From: Oscillospiraceae bacterium
GTDB taxonomy: Bacteria; Bacillota; Clostridia; Oscillospirales; Acutalibacteraceae
Assembly: GCA_902790325.1 (NCBI GenBank)
Contig: CADARP010000013.1
Location: forward strand, 60,246-124,245
Direction of reading: 5' to 3'
Length of the DNA stretch: 64,000 bases
A program made the translations under genes and the position numbers. Under the pieces are notes generated by a model that was not told the origin of the DNA, ran no database searches, and saw only the letters and a list, made by a program, of their open reading frames with translations. The first letter of the stretch is position 1; each line of letters begins with the position of its first letter. Shown in pieces: positions 52,336-61,900 of the stretch.

Positions 52336-52352
52336 TGTTGTGTTCTGAAGTT

Positions 52353-54860
52353 TTACGGCTGTTTCAGCCCCAGTTTTTTGACGGCGGCTTCGCGCATCTT
52401 GAACTTCTGGATCTTGCCGGCAGCGTTCATCGGGAAACTGTCGACGAAGTCGATGTACCGCGGGACCTTGTGGCGCGCCATGTGATCCATGATGTACTGC
52501 TTCATCTCGTCCTCGGTGCACGTCTCGCCGGGTTTTAAGATGATACATGCCATCGCTTCCTCGCCGTACTGTTCGTCCGGCACGCCGATGACCTGCACGT
52601 CCTGTACCTTGTCGTGCGTGAAGATAAACTCCTCGATCTCTTTCGGGTACAGATTTTCGCCGCCGCGGATGATCATATCCTTCAGACGGCCGGTGATGCG
52701 GTAGTAACCGTTCGGCTCGCGGCAGGCGAGGTCGCCCGTGTGCAGCCAGCCGTCCGCGTCGATCGCGGCCGCGGTCGCTTTCGGCATTTTGTAGTAGCCC
52801 TTCATCACGTTGTAGCCGCGCGCGACGAATTCTCCGTTCTGTCCGTCGGGGACGTCCTTGCCGGTTTCGGGATCGATGACCTTGCACTCTACTTCGGGGA
52901 ACGCGTTGCCGACCGTGCCGGTGCGCAGCTCGACGGGCGCTTCCCAATCGGTCATCGTGCAGCCGGGCGACGATTCCGTCTGGCCGTAGACGCTGGTGAT
53001 GCCGATCATGTGCATCTTTTCCTGCGCCTCGCGCATCAGCGATTCGGGGCACGTGCTGCCCGCCATGATGCCGGTGCGCATGTAGGAGAAGTCTGTCTTT
53101 GCAAAGTCGGGATGCTCGAACATCGCGATAAACATCGTCGGCACGCCGTTGAACACCGTGATCTTTTCGCGGTTGACGCACGCGAGCGAGGATTTCGCGG
53201 AGAAATACGGGATCGGGCAGAGCGTCGCGCCGTGGGTCATGCAGCTCGTCATGGACAGCACCATGCCGAAGCAGTGGAACATCGGCACCTGGATCATCAT
53301 GCGGTCCGCCGTGGACAGCTCCATGCGGTCGCCGATGCACTTGCCGTTGTTGACGACGTTGTAGTGCGTGAGCATGACGCCTTTCGGGAATCCGGTTGTG
53401 CCGGAGGTATACTGCATGTTGCACACGTCGTCCTTGCGCACGGCGGCGGCCATGCGGCGGATGTCCTCGACCGGGACGTCGTCGGCGCGGGTCATGAATT
53501 CTTCCCACGTCAGACAGCCGTTCTTTTTAAATCCGACCGTGATCACGTTGCGCAGGAACGGCAGCTTGCGGCAGTGCAGAGGCTTGCCCTTTTCCGTGTT
53601 TTCCAGTTCGGGGCAAAGCTCGGAAATGATACCGGAATAGTTGGAGTCCAGCGCGCTTTCGATCATGACGAGCGTGTGCGTATCGGACTGACGCAGCAGG
53701 TATTCCGCCTCGTGGATCTTGTAGGCGGTGTTGACCGTGACCAGCACCGCGCCGATCTTGGTCGTCGCCCAGAAGGTGATGTACCACTGCGGGATATTTG
53801 TCGCCCAGATCGCAACTTTCGAGCCGGGACGCACGCCCATCGCCACGAGCGCGCGCGCGCAGTCGTCCACATCGTCGCGGAATTCTTTATAGGTGCGGGT
53901 ATAGTCGAGCGTCGTGTATTTGAACGCGTACTGATCGGGGAACTCCTCCACCATACGGTCGAGCACCTGCGGGAAAGTTTCGTCGATCAGGATCTCTTTT
54001 TTCCAGACGTACTGGCCGTTGTGCGCCTTGTTGCTGTAGAGCGCGGGCGTTGCGGCAGCCGTGTCGCGGTAGGGGTGCATAAAGCCCGCGAACTGCGCGA
54101 ACACGATCTCGATATCGTCGATCTCCGGGCACCAGGCGGGGTCCCATTCGAGACAGACATAACCGCTGTAGTTGACAGAGCGCAGCGCGGCGACCATGTC
54201 GTCGATCGGCAGCGTCCCCTCGCCCATCAGGCAGTACGAAACGCCGGCGTCGGACTGTTCGGCGTCCTTGACGTGGACGTGCCGCACATAGGCGCCGAGA
54301 TTGGTGATCGTCGTTTCGGCGTCCTCGCCGCCGAAGAAATATGTCGACGTCATGTCCCACAGCGCGGCGACGTGTTCGTCGGCGAAAACATTCAGGAGGT
54401 CGCGCAGAACGGACGTGTTGCAGAACACGCCGGAGCTTTCGACCAGCAGCGTTACGCCGAGCGATTCGGCGCGCGGCAGCAGTTCGCGCAGGAATGATTC
54501 GACCGCGGCGCTGACGGCGTCGGGATCGCTTTTGGCGTATGCCTTCAGGCGCACGCACGGAATGCGCAGCGCGGCGGCGATGTCCATGCAGCGGTTCGCC
54601 TCGGCCAGCGCGTAGTCGCGGGATGCGGGATCGGCGGCGTCGCAGATCGCATCCACACACGGCAGGTCGATCTTTTCGTCGAGGATCATGCGGCGTGTTG
54701 CGGCGGCCGCGTAATCATAAAACGCGCCTTCCGGCTGCGTGAACAGCGCGCCGTGCGTATTGTGCAGCTCGATGCCGCCGAAGTCGAGATCATGCGCCAT
54801 CGCGCAGAAATCGTCAAAGGTCCTTCCGTGCCAGCCCTTGGTGGAAAACGAGAGCTTCAT
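52353..54860 (-). CDS. Fusion of a xylose-isomerase-like TIM barrel to an AMP-forming acyl-CoA synthetase
   Basis: Protein of 835 residues. Residues about 1-270 form a sugar-phosphate isomerase/epimerase-type TIM barrel, with metal-ligand candidates in TLLVESSG, ALWDMTST, RHVHVKDAE and CLEWDPAW. Residues about 285-835 form a complete ANL-superfamily ligase: P-loop MQYTSGTTGFPKGVMLTHYN, the GQTESSP A5 motif, adenylation motif GDLACREPNGYYRITGRLKDMIIRGGENLYP and the C-terminal catalytic lysine region (PMNAAGKIQKFKMRE). It is co-transcribed (4-base overlap) with the LeuA-like gene under a T-box. The substrate is unknown. I found no internal start suggesting two proteins. Confidence 0.9.
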   Translation of the reverse strand: MKLSFSTKGWHGRTFDDFCAMAHDLDFGGIELHNTHGALFTQPEGAFYDYAAAATRRMILDEKIDLPCVDAICDAADPASRDYALAEANRCMDIAAALRIPCVRLKAYAKSDPDAVSAAVESFLRELLPRAESLGVTLLVESSGVFCNTSVLRDLLNVFADEHVAALWDMTSTYFFGGEDAETTITNLGAYVRHVHVKDAEQSDAGVSYCLMGEGTLPIDDMVAALRSVNYSGYVCLEWDPAWCPEIDDIEIVFAQFAGFMHPYRDTAAATPALYSNKAHNGQYVWKKEILIDETFPQVLDRMVEEFPDQYAFKYTTLDYTRTYKEFRDDVDDCARALVAMGVRPGSKVAIWATNIPQWYITFWATTKIGAVLVTVNTAYKIHEAEYLLRQSDTHTLVMIESALDSNYSGIISELCPELENTEKGKPLHCRKLPFLRNVITVGFKKNGCLTWEEFMTRADDVPVEDIRRMAAAVRKDDVCNMQYTSGTTGFPKGVMLTHYNVVNNGKCIGDRMELSTADRMMIQVPMFHCFGMVLSMTSCMTHGATLCPIPYFSAKSSLACVNREKITVFNGVPTMFIAMFEHPDFAKTDFSYMRTGIMAGSTCPESLMREAQEKMHMIGITSVYGQTESSPGCTMTDWEAPVELRTGTVGNAFPEVECKVIDPETGKDVPDGQNGEFVARGYNVMKGYYKMPKATAAAIDADGWLHTGDLACREPNGYYRITGRLKDMIIRGGENLYPKEIEEFIFTHDKVQDVQVIGVPDEQYGEEAMACIILKPGETCTEDEMKQYIMDHMARHKVPRYIDFVDSFPMNAAGKIQKFKMREAAVKKLGLKQP

Positions 54861-56248
54861 CGTGTCGCCTCCTCGTAAACGATCTTGTTCAATGCGTTGA
54901 CGTAAGCGCGGATGCTTGCGCCTACGATGTCGGTCGAGATGCCGTTGCCGGAATAGAGTTTGCCGTCGAAGCGCAGCTTCACAAGCGTGGAAGCCATCGC
55001 TTCCTTGCCCTCGGTGACGGCCTGGATCTGGAAATCATCCAGCTCGTAATGACTGCCGACGATCTGGTCGATCGTCAGGAAAGCCGCGTCGATCGGACCG
55101 TCGCCCATGCCGATGGCGCTGAGCGTTTCGCCGTCCTTTTCGAGCTTGATCTGCGCGGAGGGAGAGATGAGATTGCCCGTGTTGATGACGTAGCTGATGA
55201 CTTTGTATGTGCTGGGCACCTGCAGCGCAGCCGAGGCGACGATCGCCTCGAGTTCCTTGACGCCGACGGTTTTCTTGACGGCGACGCGGCGGAATGCCTC
55301 ATAGACCTTGACCTCGTCCTCCGCGGACAGATCGTATCCGAGCTTGCGCACGGCGGCGGCGACGGTCTCCTGGGAGTCTTTTTCGTCAAAGTGGAAGCTG
55401 TCGTCCGCATCGGCGCCGTCCGCGTCGGCCGCGGGCAGCGTGCCGCCGGAAATACGGGTGATCTGCGAGAGGATGCGGCCGAGTTTTGTCAGCTGCAGTT
55501 TTGCGGACAGACCGCAGTCGGTGCCGCAGTTTTTCAGCAGCGTGCCGAATGTTCCGAGATCGGTGACGTCGCTGCCGCAGGCGGTTTTGACCACGTCGGC
55601 GCCCGCCTGTACGGCCATGACGGCGCAGGCGGCGGCCAATCCGTTGATGTTACTGCACTGCACGCCGACGCGAACCGTCTCGGGGAGATTCGCGTCGCGG
55701 ACGAAGTCGGCGACGAAGCGGCTGAACGCATCCGGCAGCATTTTGCCCTCGATGTCGCACAGCGTGAAGGTGCGGGCGCCTGCTGCGGCGACGGCGTTCG
55801 CCAGTTCGGGCAGGAATCCGTCGTCGGCGCGCGTTGCGTCGAGCGCGCAGAATTCCACGTCGTCGCAGGACTGCGCGGCCAGACGTACCAGTTCTTCGGC
55901 GAGCAGACGCATCTTCGGCGCTTTTTTGTGATAGCCGTATTCCATGCCGACCGTCGAAACGGGCAGGGAAATGCGGATACGGCCGTGCGCGGCGCTCGCA
56001 AGCGCGGCGGCGGCGTTGGTCACGCCCTCGGCCGTGCCGCCCGCATCCACGGACAGCACGCTGTTCTTGACAAACGAAGAGATCGTCTTGACCAGCAAAA
56101 CGTCGGTACGGATATTTTCAATGATCGGCAGTTCCACGCCGTCAACCGATAGGTTTTCGAGCTGGCGTGCAATCTCGATCTTTTCTTTGAAGCTGTAGGC
56201 GCCGGTCTGACGGCAGAGCGTTCTGTCACACAGGAAAACGCGTTTCAT
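54857..56248 (-). CDS. LeuA-family protein lacking catalytic motifs (isopropylmalate/homocitrate synthase-like)
   Basis: Protein of 463 residues. The start MKRVFLCDRTLCRQTG follows the T-box; an ATG 25 codons upstream lies inside the terminator. The TIM-barrel half (1-260) aligns in order with LeuA. The catalytic TTLRDGEQ is replaced by DRTLCRQTGAYS, and the metal-binding HCHNDLG by QCSNINGLAAA, so the metal site is lost. The C-terminal LeuA allosteric domain (about 350-463) looks intact (GMGDGPIDAAF, GNGISTDIVGASIRAYVNALN). This suggests a regulatory or altered function rather than isopropylmalate synthesis. It may be an enzyme for another reaction; the sequence cannot exclude that. Confidence 0.82.
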   Translation of the reverse strand: MKRVFLCDRTLCRQTGAYSFKEKIEIARQLENLSVDGVELPIIENIRTDVLLVKTISSFVKNSVLSVDAGGTAEGVTNAAAALASAAHGRIRISLPVSTVGMEYGYHKKAPKMRLLAEELVRLAAQSCDDVEFCALDATRADDGFLPELANAVAAAGARTFTLCDIEGKMLPDAFSRFVADFVRDANLPETVRVGVQCSNINGLAAACAVMAVQAGADVVKTACGSDVTDLGTFGTLLKNCGTDCGLSAKLQLTKLGRILSQITRISGGTLPAADADGADADDSFHFDEKDSQETVAAAVRKLGYDLSAEDEVKVYEAFRRVAVKKTVGVKELEAIVASAALQVPSTYKVISYVINTGNLISPSAQIKLEKDGETLSAIGMGDGPIDAAFLTIDQIVGSHYELDDFQIQAVTEGKEAMASTLVKLRFDGKLYSGNGISTDIVGASIRAYVNALNKIVYEEATR

Positions 56249-56263
56249 GGGGAACCATCCTTT

Positions 56264-56550
56264 CTTTGTAAAAAATAAAATAAAAATCCCCGAGACCCAA
56301 ACAGGTCTCAGGGACGAAATCAATCCGCGGTACCACCCTGATTGCCGCCGGTCGGCGGCCGCTCTTCAGGCTCCAACAAGCCCGTTGCCCGGTAACGGGG
56401 GCCGGCCGGGGGCACCTACGCGGGAGAAAAACTCCGTTCAATGTCCCTGCTCGGGAAGGAGACTTGCCCAAGGCTGCGCACCGGCTTGCACCAAACGCCG
56501 GCTCTCTGAAGCGCGTGTGCCGAAAGCAATAGTTCCGTCATCGCATTTGT
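56264..56550 (-). promoter_or_regulatory. T-box leader controlling the LeuA-like operon
   Basis: The leader carries the universal T-box sequence AGGGTGGTACCGCGG (56325-56339) and a terminator hairpin with T tract (56265-56313). It also has a Stem I distal region with AGAGAG (56502-56507) and GGTGCAAGCC-type loop (56481-56501). The T-box bulge reads UGGU, which pairs with an A discriminator, excluding for example serine or asparagine tRNAs. A CTC codon at 56459-56461 in the predicted specifier region would make it leucine-responsive, but folding by hand leaves some doubt about that assignment. Confidence 0.92.
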
Positions 56551-56556
56551 TGTCGT

Positions 56557-56585
56557 ATTCTATCACGAAGAAACGGGTTTGTCAA
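56557..56585 (-). promoter_or_regulatory. Sigma-A promoter of the T-box operon
   Basis: TTGACA (56580-56585) and TAGAAT (56557-56562) with a 17-base spacer, directly before the T-box leader. Confidence 0.85.
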
Positions 56586-56636
56586 GCATTTCTTTCGTAA
56601 AATAAAATGTTATGCCGTTACGGAATGCCGGGAATG

Positions 56637-58010
56637 TCAGCGGCGGTTGTTGGTGATCGTGCCGTCGCTGCCGACACGCACGACGTTGCCGCAGAACTTT
56701 GCCACGCGGGAATAGACGGCGGATTTGTCCGCGTCCGACGTGCACAGCGAGACGCCGCCCGACGTCTGCCTGCACGGAATGATCGTGTGCGTGAACTTGC
56801 CGTCCTTGCCGATGGTGAGCTTGTAAACGCCCGTCTCGCGGTCCTTGCCGTCATACAGGAAATTGCCCAGGCCGTAGACGATCAGCTTGCCCTTGTAGAA
56901 CTCCATGCCCTGCACGCGGTTGGAATGCGCGCCGATGACGCCGTCCGCGCCCGCGTCGATGAGCGCCTTGGACCAGGTGTCCTGGTCGCGGTCGAACCAG
57001 TTCGCGTTGTCGTCGATGCCCGCATGGATATACACGAACACATAGTCGCTTTCCGCCTTGGCGTTTTTAACGGCGTTTTTGACCGCGTCGAGATTGCTGC
57101 GCAGCGACAGCACGCCGGCAGACGAAGCGGTCGCGCCTTTTCCGAAGTGTCCCTGCAGCGTATCTGCCGCGGCAAGGAAAGTGATCTTGCGTCCGCCCGC
57201 GATGAAGGATGCGGGTTTGGCTGCCTCGGTCAGATCCGCGCCGGCGCCGACATGCGAGACCCCGTTGTCCTCGAGCGTGCGCAGCGTCTGCGCGATGGCG
57301 TCCGCGCCGAAATCGGTCGTGTGGCGGTTTGCGACGCTTGCCGCGTCGACGCCGAGCGTTTTATAGACGGCGGCCGTTTTGGCGTCCGCCATATACTGCG
57401 CCGTCTTGCCGTCCGCGGAGAAGGCGCCTTCGCTGTTGATGACCTGGATATCCATGCCCTGCAGGAGTTTCTGCAGATCCTCGGAGACCTTTCCGGCGCC
57501 GGCCTGCGCGACGTTGACCTTGCCGGTAAAGCCGATCTCGATCGTATCCTTTTCGCTTTCGATCTCGCGCACGGCGCCCTTTTCCGCGGCGCTGTCGGCC
57601 AGCGCCTGCAGCGCGAAGAAGGAGTTGCCCGTCGCGGTGAACCAGACTTCCTTATCGTAGTCCTTCTGACCCATTGCGTCCAGAACGGTTCCGAGCGCTT
57701 TGGCGTCGCAGTTTTCCGCAATATAGGACAGGAACGCCGGACTCAGCGACGCGTCTGCCTCGCCGATGGACCGCGCGACGGCGATCGCCTGTTCGTCTGC
57801 GGGCTTTGTCGTGGACTCCGCTTCGGTGCTCTGCGCGGCAGCGGTCGTCGCGGCTGCCGGGTCGCTGTCCGAGAGGAAAGATTCCAGCGGGCCGGGATGG
57901 ATGATCGATCGGACCTTATACACGCCGAACACACCCGCGCCGATCAGGATCAGCGTGAGCAGAACGGAGAAGAAACGCGGCTTGTTTTTTCTGGGGGCGG
58001 GTCTTGCCAT
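56637..58010 (-). CDS. CapA-family (poly-gamma-glutamate capsule) membrane-anchored protein
   Basis: Putative metallophosphoesterase-like protein of 457 residues. The start MARPAPRKNKPRFFSVLL follows AAAGGA by 9 bases. One N-terminal membrane anchor (FFSVLLTLILIGAGVFGVYKV) and a Ser/Thr-poor linker precede the CapA domain (about 185-457). Its motifs include VNVAQAGAGKVSEDLQKL, VASVANRHTTDFGADA, YIHAGIDDNANWFD and GADGVIGAHSNRVQGME, with conserved His positions of the family; NxHxxDxG is degenerate here (NRHTTDFG). CapA members are tied to capsule or wall polymer synthesis. It is a single gene with its own promoter. Confidence 0.85.
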   Translation of the reverse strand: MARPAPRKNKPRFFSVLLTLILIGAGVFGVYKVRSIIHPGPLESFLSDSDPAAATTAAAQSTEAESTTKPADEQAIAVARSIGEADASLSPAFLSYIAENCDAKALGTVLDAMGQKDYDKEVWFTATGNSFFALQALADSAAEKGAVREIESEKDTIEIGFTGKVNVAQAGAGKVSEDLQKLLQGMDIQVINSEGAFSADGKTAQYMADAKTAAVYKTLGVDAASVANRHTTDFGADAIAQTLRTLEDNGVSHVGAGADLTEAAKPASFIAGGRKITFLAAADTLQGHFGKGATASSAGVLSLRSNLDAVKNAVKNAKAESDYVFVYIHAGIDDNANWFDRDQDTWSKALIDAGADGVIGAHSNRVQGMEFYKGKLIVYGLGNFLYDGKDRETGVYKLTIGKDGKFTHTIIPCRQTSGGVSLCTSDADKSAVYSRVAKFCGNVVRVGSDGTITNNRR

Positions 58011-58052
58011 ATCTTTCATTCCTTTGTTTGAATTTGGAACGTCTGTCTATTT

Positions 58053-58081
58053 ATTATAGAATGGAACGCCATGCAAGTCAA
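58053..58081 (-). promoter_or_regulatory. Sigma-A promoter of capA-like gene
   Basis: TTGACT (58076-58081) and TATAAT (58053-58058) with a 17-base spacer, about 43 bases before the start codon. Confidence 0.82.
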
Positions 58082-58102
58082 GGGAAACTTACAGGAAAAT
58101 AA

Positions 58103-58807
58103 TTACTTTCGGGCGTTGAGGATCGCCTCGGCCAGCGGCAGGTCGTCGGCATAGGTGATTTTCATATTGGACGGGGAACCGGCGACCAGGCGCACTTTTT
58201 TGCCCCGCACCGTGTAGATCTTGCACGCGTCGGTGAGCGACAGCGTTTCCTCCGGCGAGAGACTTTCGACCGTGCGCTGCAGCTCAAGCAGACGGAAGCT
58301 CTGGGGCGTCTGTCCCTGATACAGCTCGCTGCGCGGCGGAATGTCCGCGATAAACGCGCCGTCCGCGCTGCGCACGATCGTGTCCGTTGCGGGGATCACC
58401 GTGTCGCACGCGCCGTCTTCCCGCACGGCAGCAATATTCTCTTCGATCATCTTTTTGGTCACGAACGGGCGCACGGCGTCGTGCGTGAGCAGGATCGTTT
58501 CTTCGTCGACGGGATAATGCGCGCAGACGTAGCGGATCGCGCACAGCAGCGTGTCGTTGCGTGTCGCGCCGGCGGCCGTGACTTCGACGTCTGCGTCCGG
58601 AAGATACGTGTGCAGTTGTTCGCGTGTATATTCGATCCAGTCCTGCGGCGTCAGGACGAAAACGGCATCAATTTGCGGAATTCGCAAAAACGGATCCAAT
58701 GTGTGGATCAAAACGGGCTTTTCGCCCAGTGGGAGGAACTGTTTCGGCAGCGCTGTCGCGCCCATGCGGCTGCCGCTTCCGCCTGCCAAAACGGCTGCAA
58801 ATATCAT
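58103..58807 (-). CDS. ispD: 2-C-methyl-D-erythritol 4-phosphate cytidylyltransferase
   Basis: Third enzyme of the MEP isoprenoid pathway, using CTP. The 234-residue protein has the nucleotide-binding AVLAGGSGSRMGATALPKQFLPLGEKPVLIHTL near the start, with the G-x-G-x-R-M motif and lysine. ILLTHDAVRPFVTKKMIE and AAGATRNDTL are also typical. TDACKIYTVRGKKVRLVAGSPSNMKITYADDL closes the family signature. It complements dxs and ispA in the window. Confidence 0.95.
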   Translation of the reverse strand: MIFAAVLAGGSGSRMGATALPKQFLPLGEKPVLIHTLDPFLRIPQIDAVFVLTPQDWIEYTREQLHTYLPDADVEVTAAGATRNDTLLCAIRYVCAHYPVDEETILLTHDAVRPFVTKKMIEENIAAVREDGACDTVIPATDTIVRSADGAFIADIPPRSELYQGQTPQSFRLLELQRTVESLSPEETLSLTDACKIYTVRGKKVRLVAGSPSNMKITYADDLPLAEAILNARK

Positions 58808-58845
58808 AGCTGATCGCCTCCGAATCCAACAAAATAGATAAAACT

Positions 58846-58874
58846 ATTATAGATCGAATCGCCGATTCTGTCAA
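58846..58874 (-). promoter_or_regulatory. Near-consensus sigma-A promoter of ispD
   Basis: TTGACA (58869-58874) and TATAAT (58846-58851) with a 17-base spacer; both boxes match the consensus exactly. GGAGGCG precedes the start. Confidence 0.88.
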
Positions 58875-58925
58875 CTGAAACAAAAAAACTATACAAAATT
58901 CGTGAAAAAACCGAAAAGAAAAAGG

Positions 58926-58955
58926 TTGACATGCACATATGCGAGGTGTTATATT
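58926..58955 (+). promoter_or_regulatory. Sigma-A promoter of the giant dockerin protein
   Basis: TTGACA (58926-58931) and TATATT (58950-58955) with an 18-base spacer, 22 bases before the ATG, which follows GAAGGAGGAG. The short leader leaves little room for regulation. Confidence 0.8.
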
Positions 58956-58976
58956 GTAATAGAAGGAGGAGTATTT

Positions 58977-61900
58977 ATGCTCAAAAACAGCTTTCGCAGA
59001 ACAATGAGCGTGATGATCGCGCTCGTCATGATCTGGACAACTTTTTGCATCGGACAGCCTCTGACGGCTTCGGCAACGGTAACGTCGTCGACGCCGAATA
59101 ACGCGACGGGCGTATACCTTGTCGTTCCGGAGGCGATCTACCTCAGACCCGTGTACAATTCTTACTACACGTCGTCGACATCGACTTTCCAGTGGTTCGT
59201 CAACAATACGTTGAGCGGAAACTCGATCACAACGACGAGCGGCGAGGAAAACACGGGCAAACTTTATTTCCGCTATGCGAACGCAACGGGCGCGAAGCTC
59301 AGCTTTGAGTGGCTGAATTCGAGCGGCCAGGCGACGACAGGCGGCACCATCACGGTCGGCGGCAAGACGCTGGAAGCGAAGGCGGATTCGACGATGTCGG
59401 TCAGCTCTTCGGACAGCGCAATCAACATCACCGCGGGCAATTCGCCGAGTCTCGACAAGGCGGCGACCGGCGCGTACATCCGCTGGACGGTGACGTACAC
59501 CGATTCCGGCGACAAGCGCCAGAAGACGGTCCAGGCATATACCTATGTGTATAAGCCCTACGTTGAGCCTGTCGGTGTGGCGCACCGCACCGTCAACGAC
59601 CGCGGCACCAACCACTACGGCCAGAACATTTCCTGGATCTCCGGCGTGCACGACACGGATTCCGCCGCGCTCGGCAGCCACTATCCGAACAGTGATTCCG
59701 GTCACGGTCTGCTTGCGCTGTCGTCGAGCGATACGCGCAACAACGCCCCGCAGGTCGGCGAGCTGTACGCCCAGATGTCCAGCTACTTCTACTGGAGCTG
59801 GTCCGGCAACGAAGGCGCCGGCGGCTGGCTGAACACGACGTCTGCGCCGCAGCTGATGCCGGATAAATCCTTCCGCTATATCGAGAACACGCTGACCGGC
59901 CACTCCAGCGGCAGCGACGCGTTCCACAACTTCGGTTATGCGCCGACGGCAGTCCTGACGGTCGATATCAGCCGTTACTCGAATCTGACGCAGATCCCGA
60001 ACCTGTCTGTCGGTTTGATGGTCACGGATGACGAGGCCAGCGACAGCGGCGCCGCGTACTTCATCTCGAACTACACGGGCACGCCGGCAACGGAAGACAA
60101 TATCGACTACTTCAAGAACAACACCAGCCATGCCGAAGAGATCTGGAACAGATACAACGCGGCAGGCGGCGACGTCTTCGCGGCAGGCACGTATTCGAAT
60201 CCTTCCGCCAGCGAGGCCGAGGGCATCAAGTATAACGGCCGCTGGAAGAACAAGTCGCTCGGCTCCACGCAGGGCACTTCGACGTACTACCTGGGCGCCG
60301 GTTACTACAACCATCAGAGCGGCGACTCGATCTGGAATATCTCCGAGCTGCGCATGAAGGTCAACCGCTACGACAAGGGCACGCTGCGTACCGCCGTCAA
60401 CAAGGCGATCAACAACAGCGCGACGCTGCAGAGCATCTTCTATAACACGTCCGCGTCCGCATGGACGAACTATGTCAACCTGTTCCGTTCGGCGTCCCTG
60501 ATGCTGACGAAGGTGGACGGCACGTTCTCCGTTACGGTAAACGGCACGACGTACACCGATCCCAAGACCATGGCGACCGCGCTGGACGGCGCGATCGACA
60601 CGCTGCTGAGCGGTTCCGGACGTTTGACGAGCCGCACCGCGACGCAGACCAACGTCGTTCTGCAGCAGCAGGCCAACGGCACCTATGTTTACGCGCCGTT
60701 CCTGAACGGCACGACGACCCGTACCGTGAACTTCAAGACCTTTGATTCCGTCACGTTCACTGCGGACGTTGTTCCGGGCTACACGTTCATCGGCCTGCAG
60801 AGTGCGGCAAGCGCACCGACGCCTGTTATGAATGCGGCGACCGAGCGTCCGACCACGTTCACCACGACCGCGGAAGGCGCGACGATCAACAACGGCACCG
60901 TGACGTATACCCATACCGACACGACCGGCACGGATACAAACGGCAACCTCTACTATACCTATTATTATGTCGTGAATACCTACACGGTGCATTACGATGC
61001 AAACGGCGGTACCGGCACGATGGCCGATCAGGCGTTCACGTACAACGTCGGCCAGAACCTGACCGCGAACAACTTCACCCGCCAGGGCTACACGTTCGCC
61101 GGCTGGGCAAAGACCGCGACCGGCAACGTCGCCTATGAAAACGGCGCGAGCGTCAACAACCTGACCACCACGGCGAACGGAACGGTCAATCTGTTTGCCA
61201 AGTGGAACACGGTGGATTATACCATCCAGTATGATACGGTCGGCGGCTCCATCACGAGCACGAACCATACGACGACCTACAACATCAATTCCACCGTGAT
61301 GATGCCGACCGCTTCGAAGGACGGCTACACGCTGACAGGCTGGAAAGCAAATTCCGCCGGCAACTGGGGTCCCCTGACGTATAACGCGGGCGAAGCGACC
61401 TCCGGCAAGTACGGCGATGTTTCCCTCACCGCTGTCTGGAAGGCTGTCAACTACAGCGTTGCCTTCGACAAGAACGGCGGCACGGGCGCGCAGATGTCCA
61501 ACCAGAACTTCTCCTACGGCACGTCGCAGTCGCTGAGCGCCAACGCATACACCCGCGACGGTTTCACGTTCCGCGGCTGGGCGCTGACGAGCACCGCAAC
61601 GGATCCGGTCTATATCGACAGAGAGAGCGTATCGAATCTGACGACTACGGCGAATGCGGTTGTTACACTGTACGCGGTTTGGGGCGTCAACAACTACACC
61701 ATCACCTATTCGACGGACAGCGGCGTGATCCGCGACGCGAGCTATACGCGCAGCTTCACGGTCAACGATGTGATCGCGCTGCCCACTACCGTGGAAAAGA
61801 CCGGCTATACATTCTCCGGCTGGAAGCCTGCGGGCAACTCCGGCACATGGAATGCGGAAACGGTCTATACCGGCACGGTCAATTCCGGCATGATCGGCAA

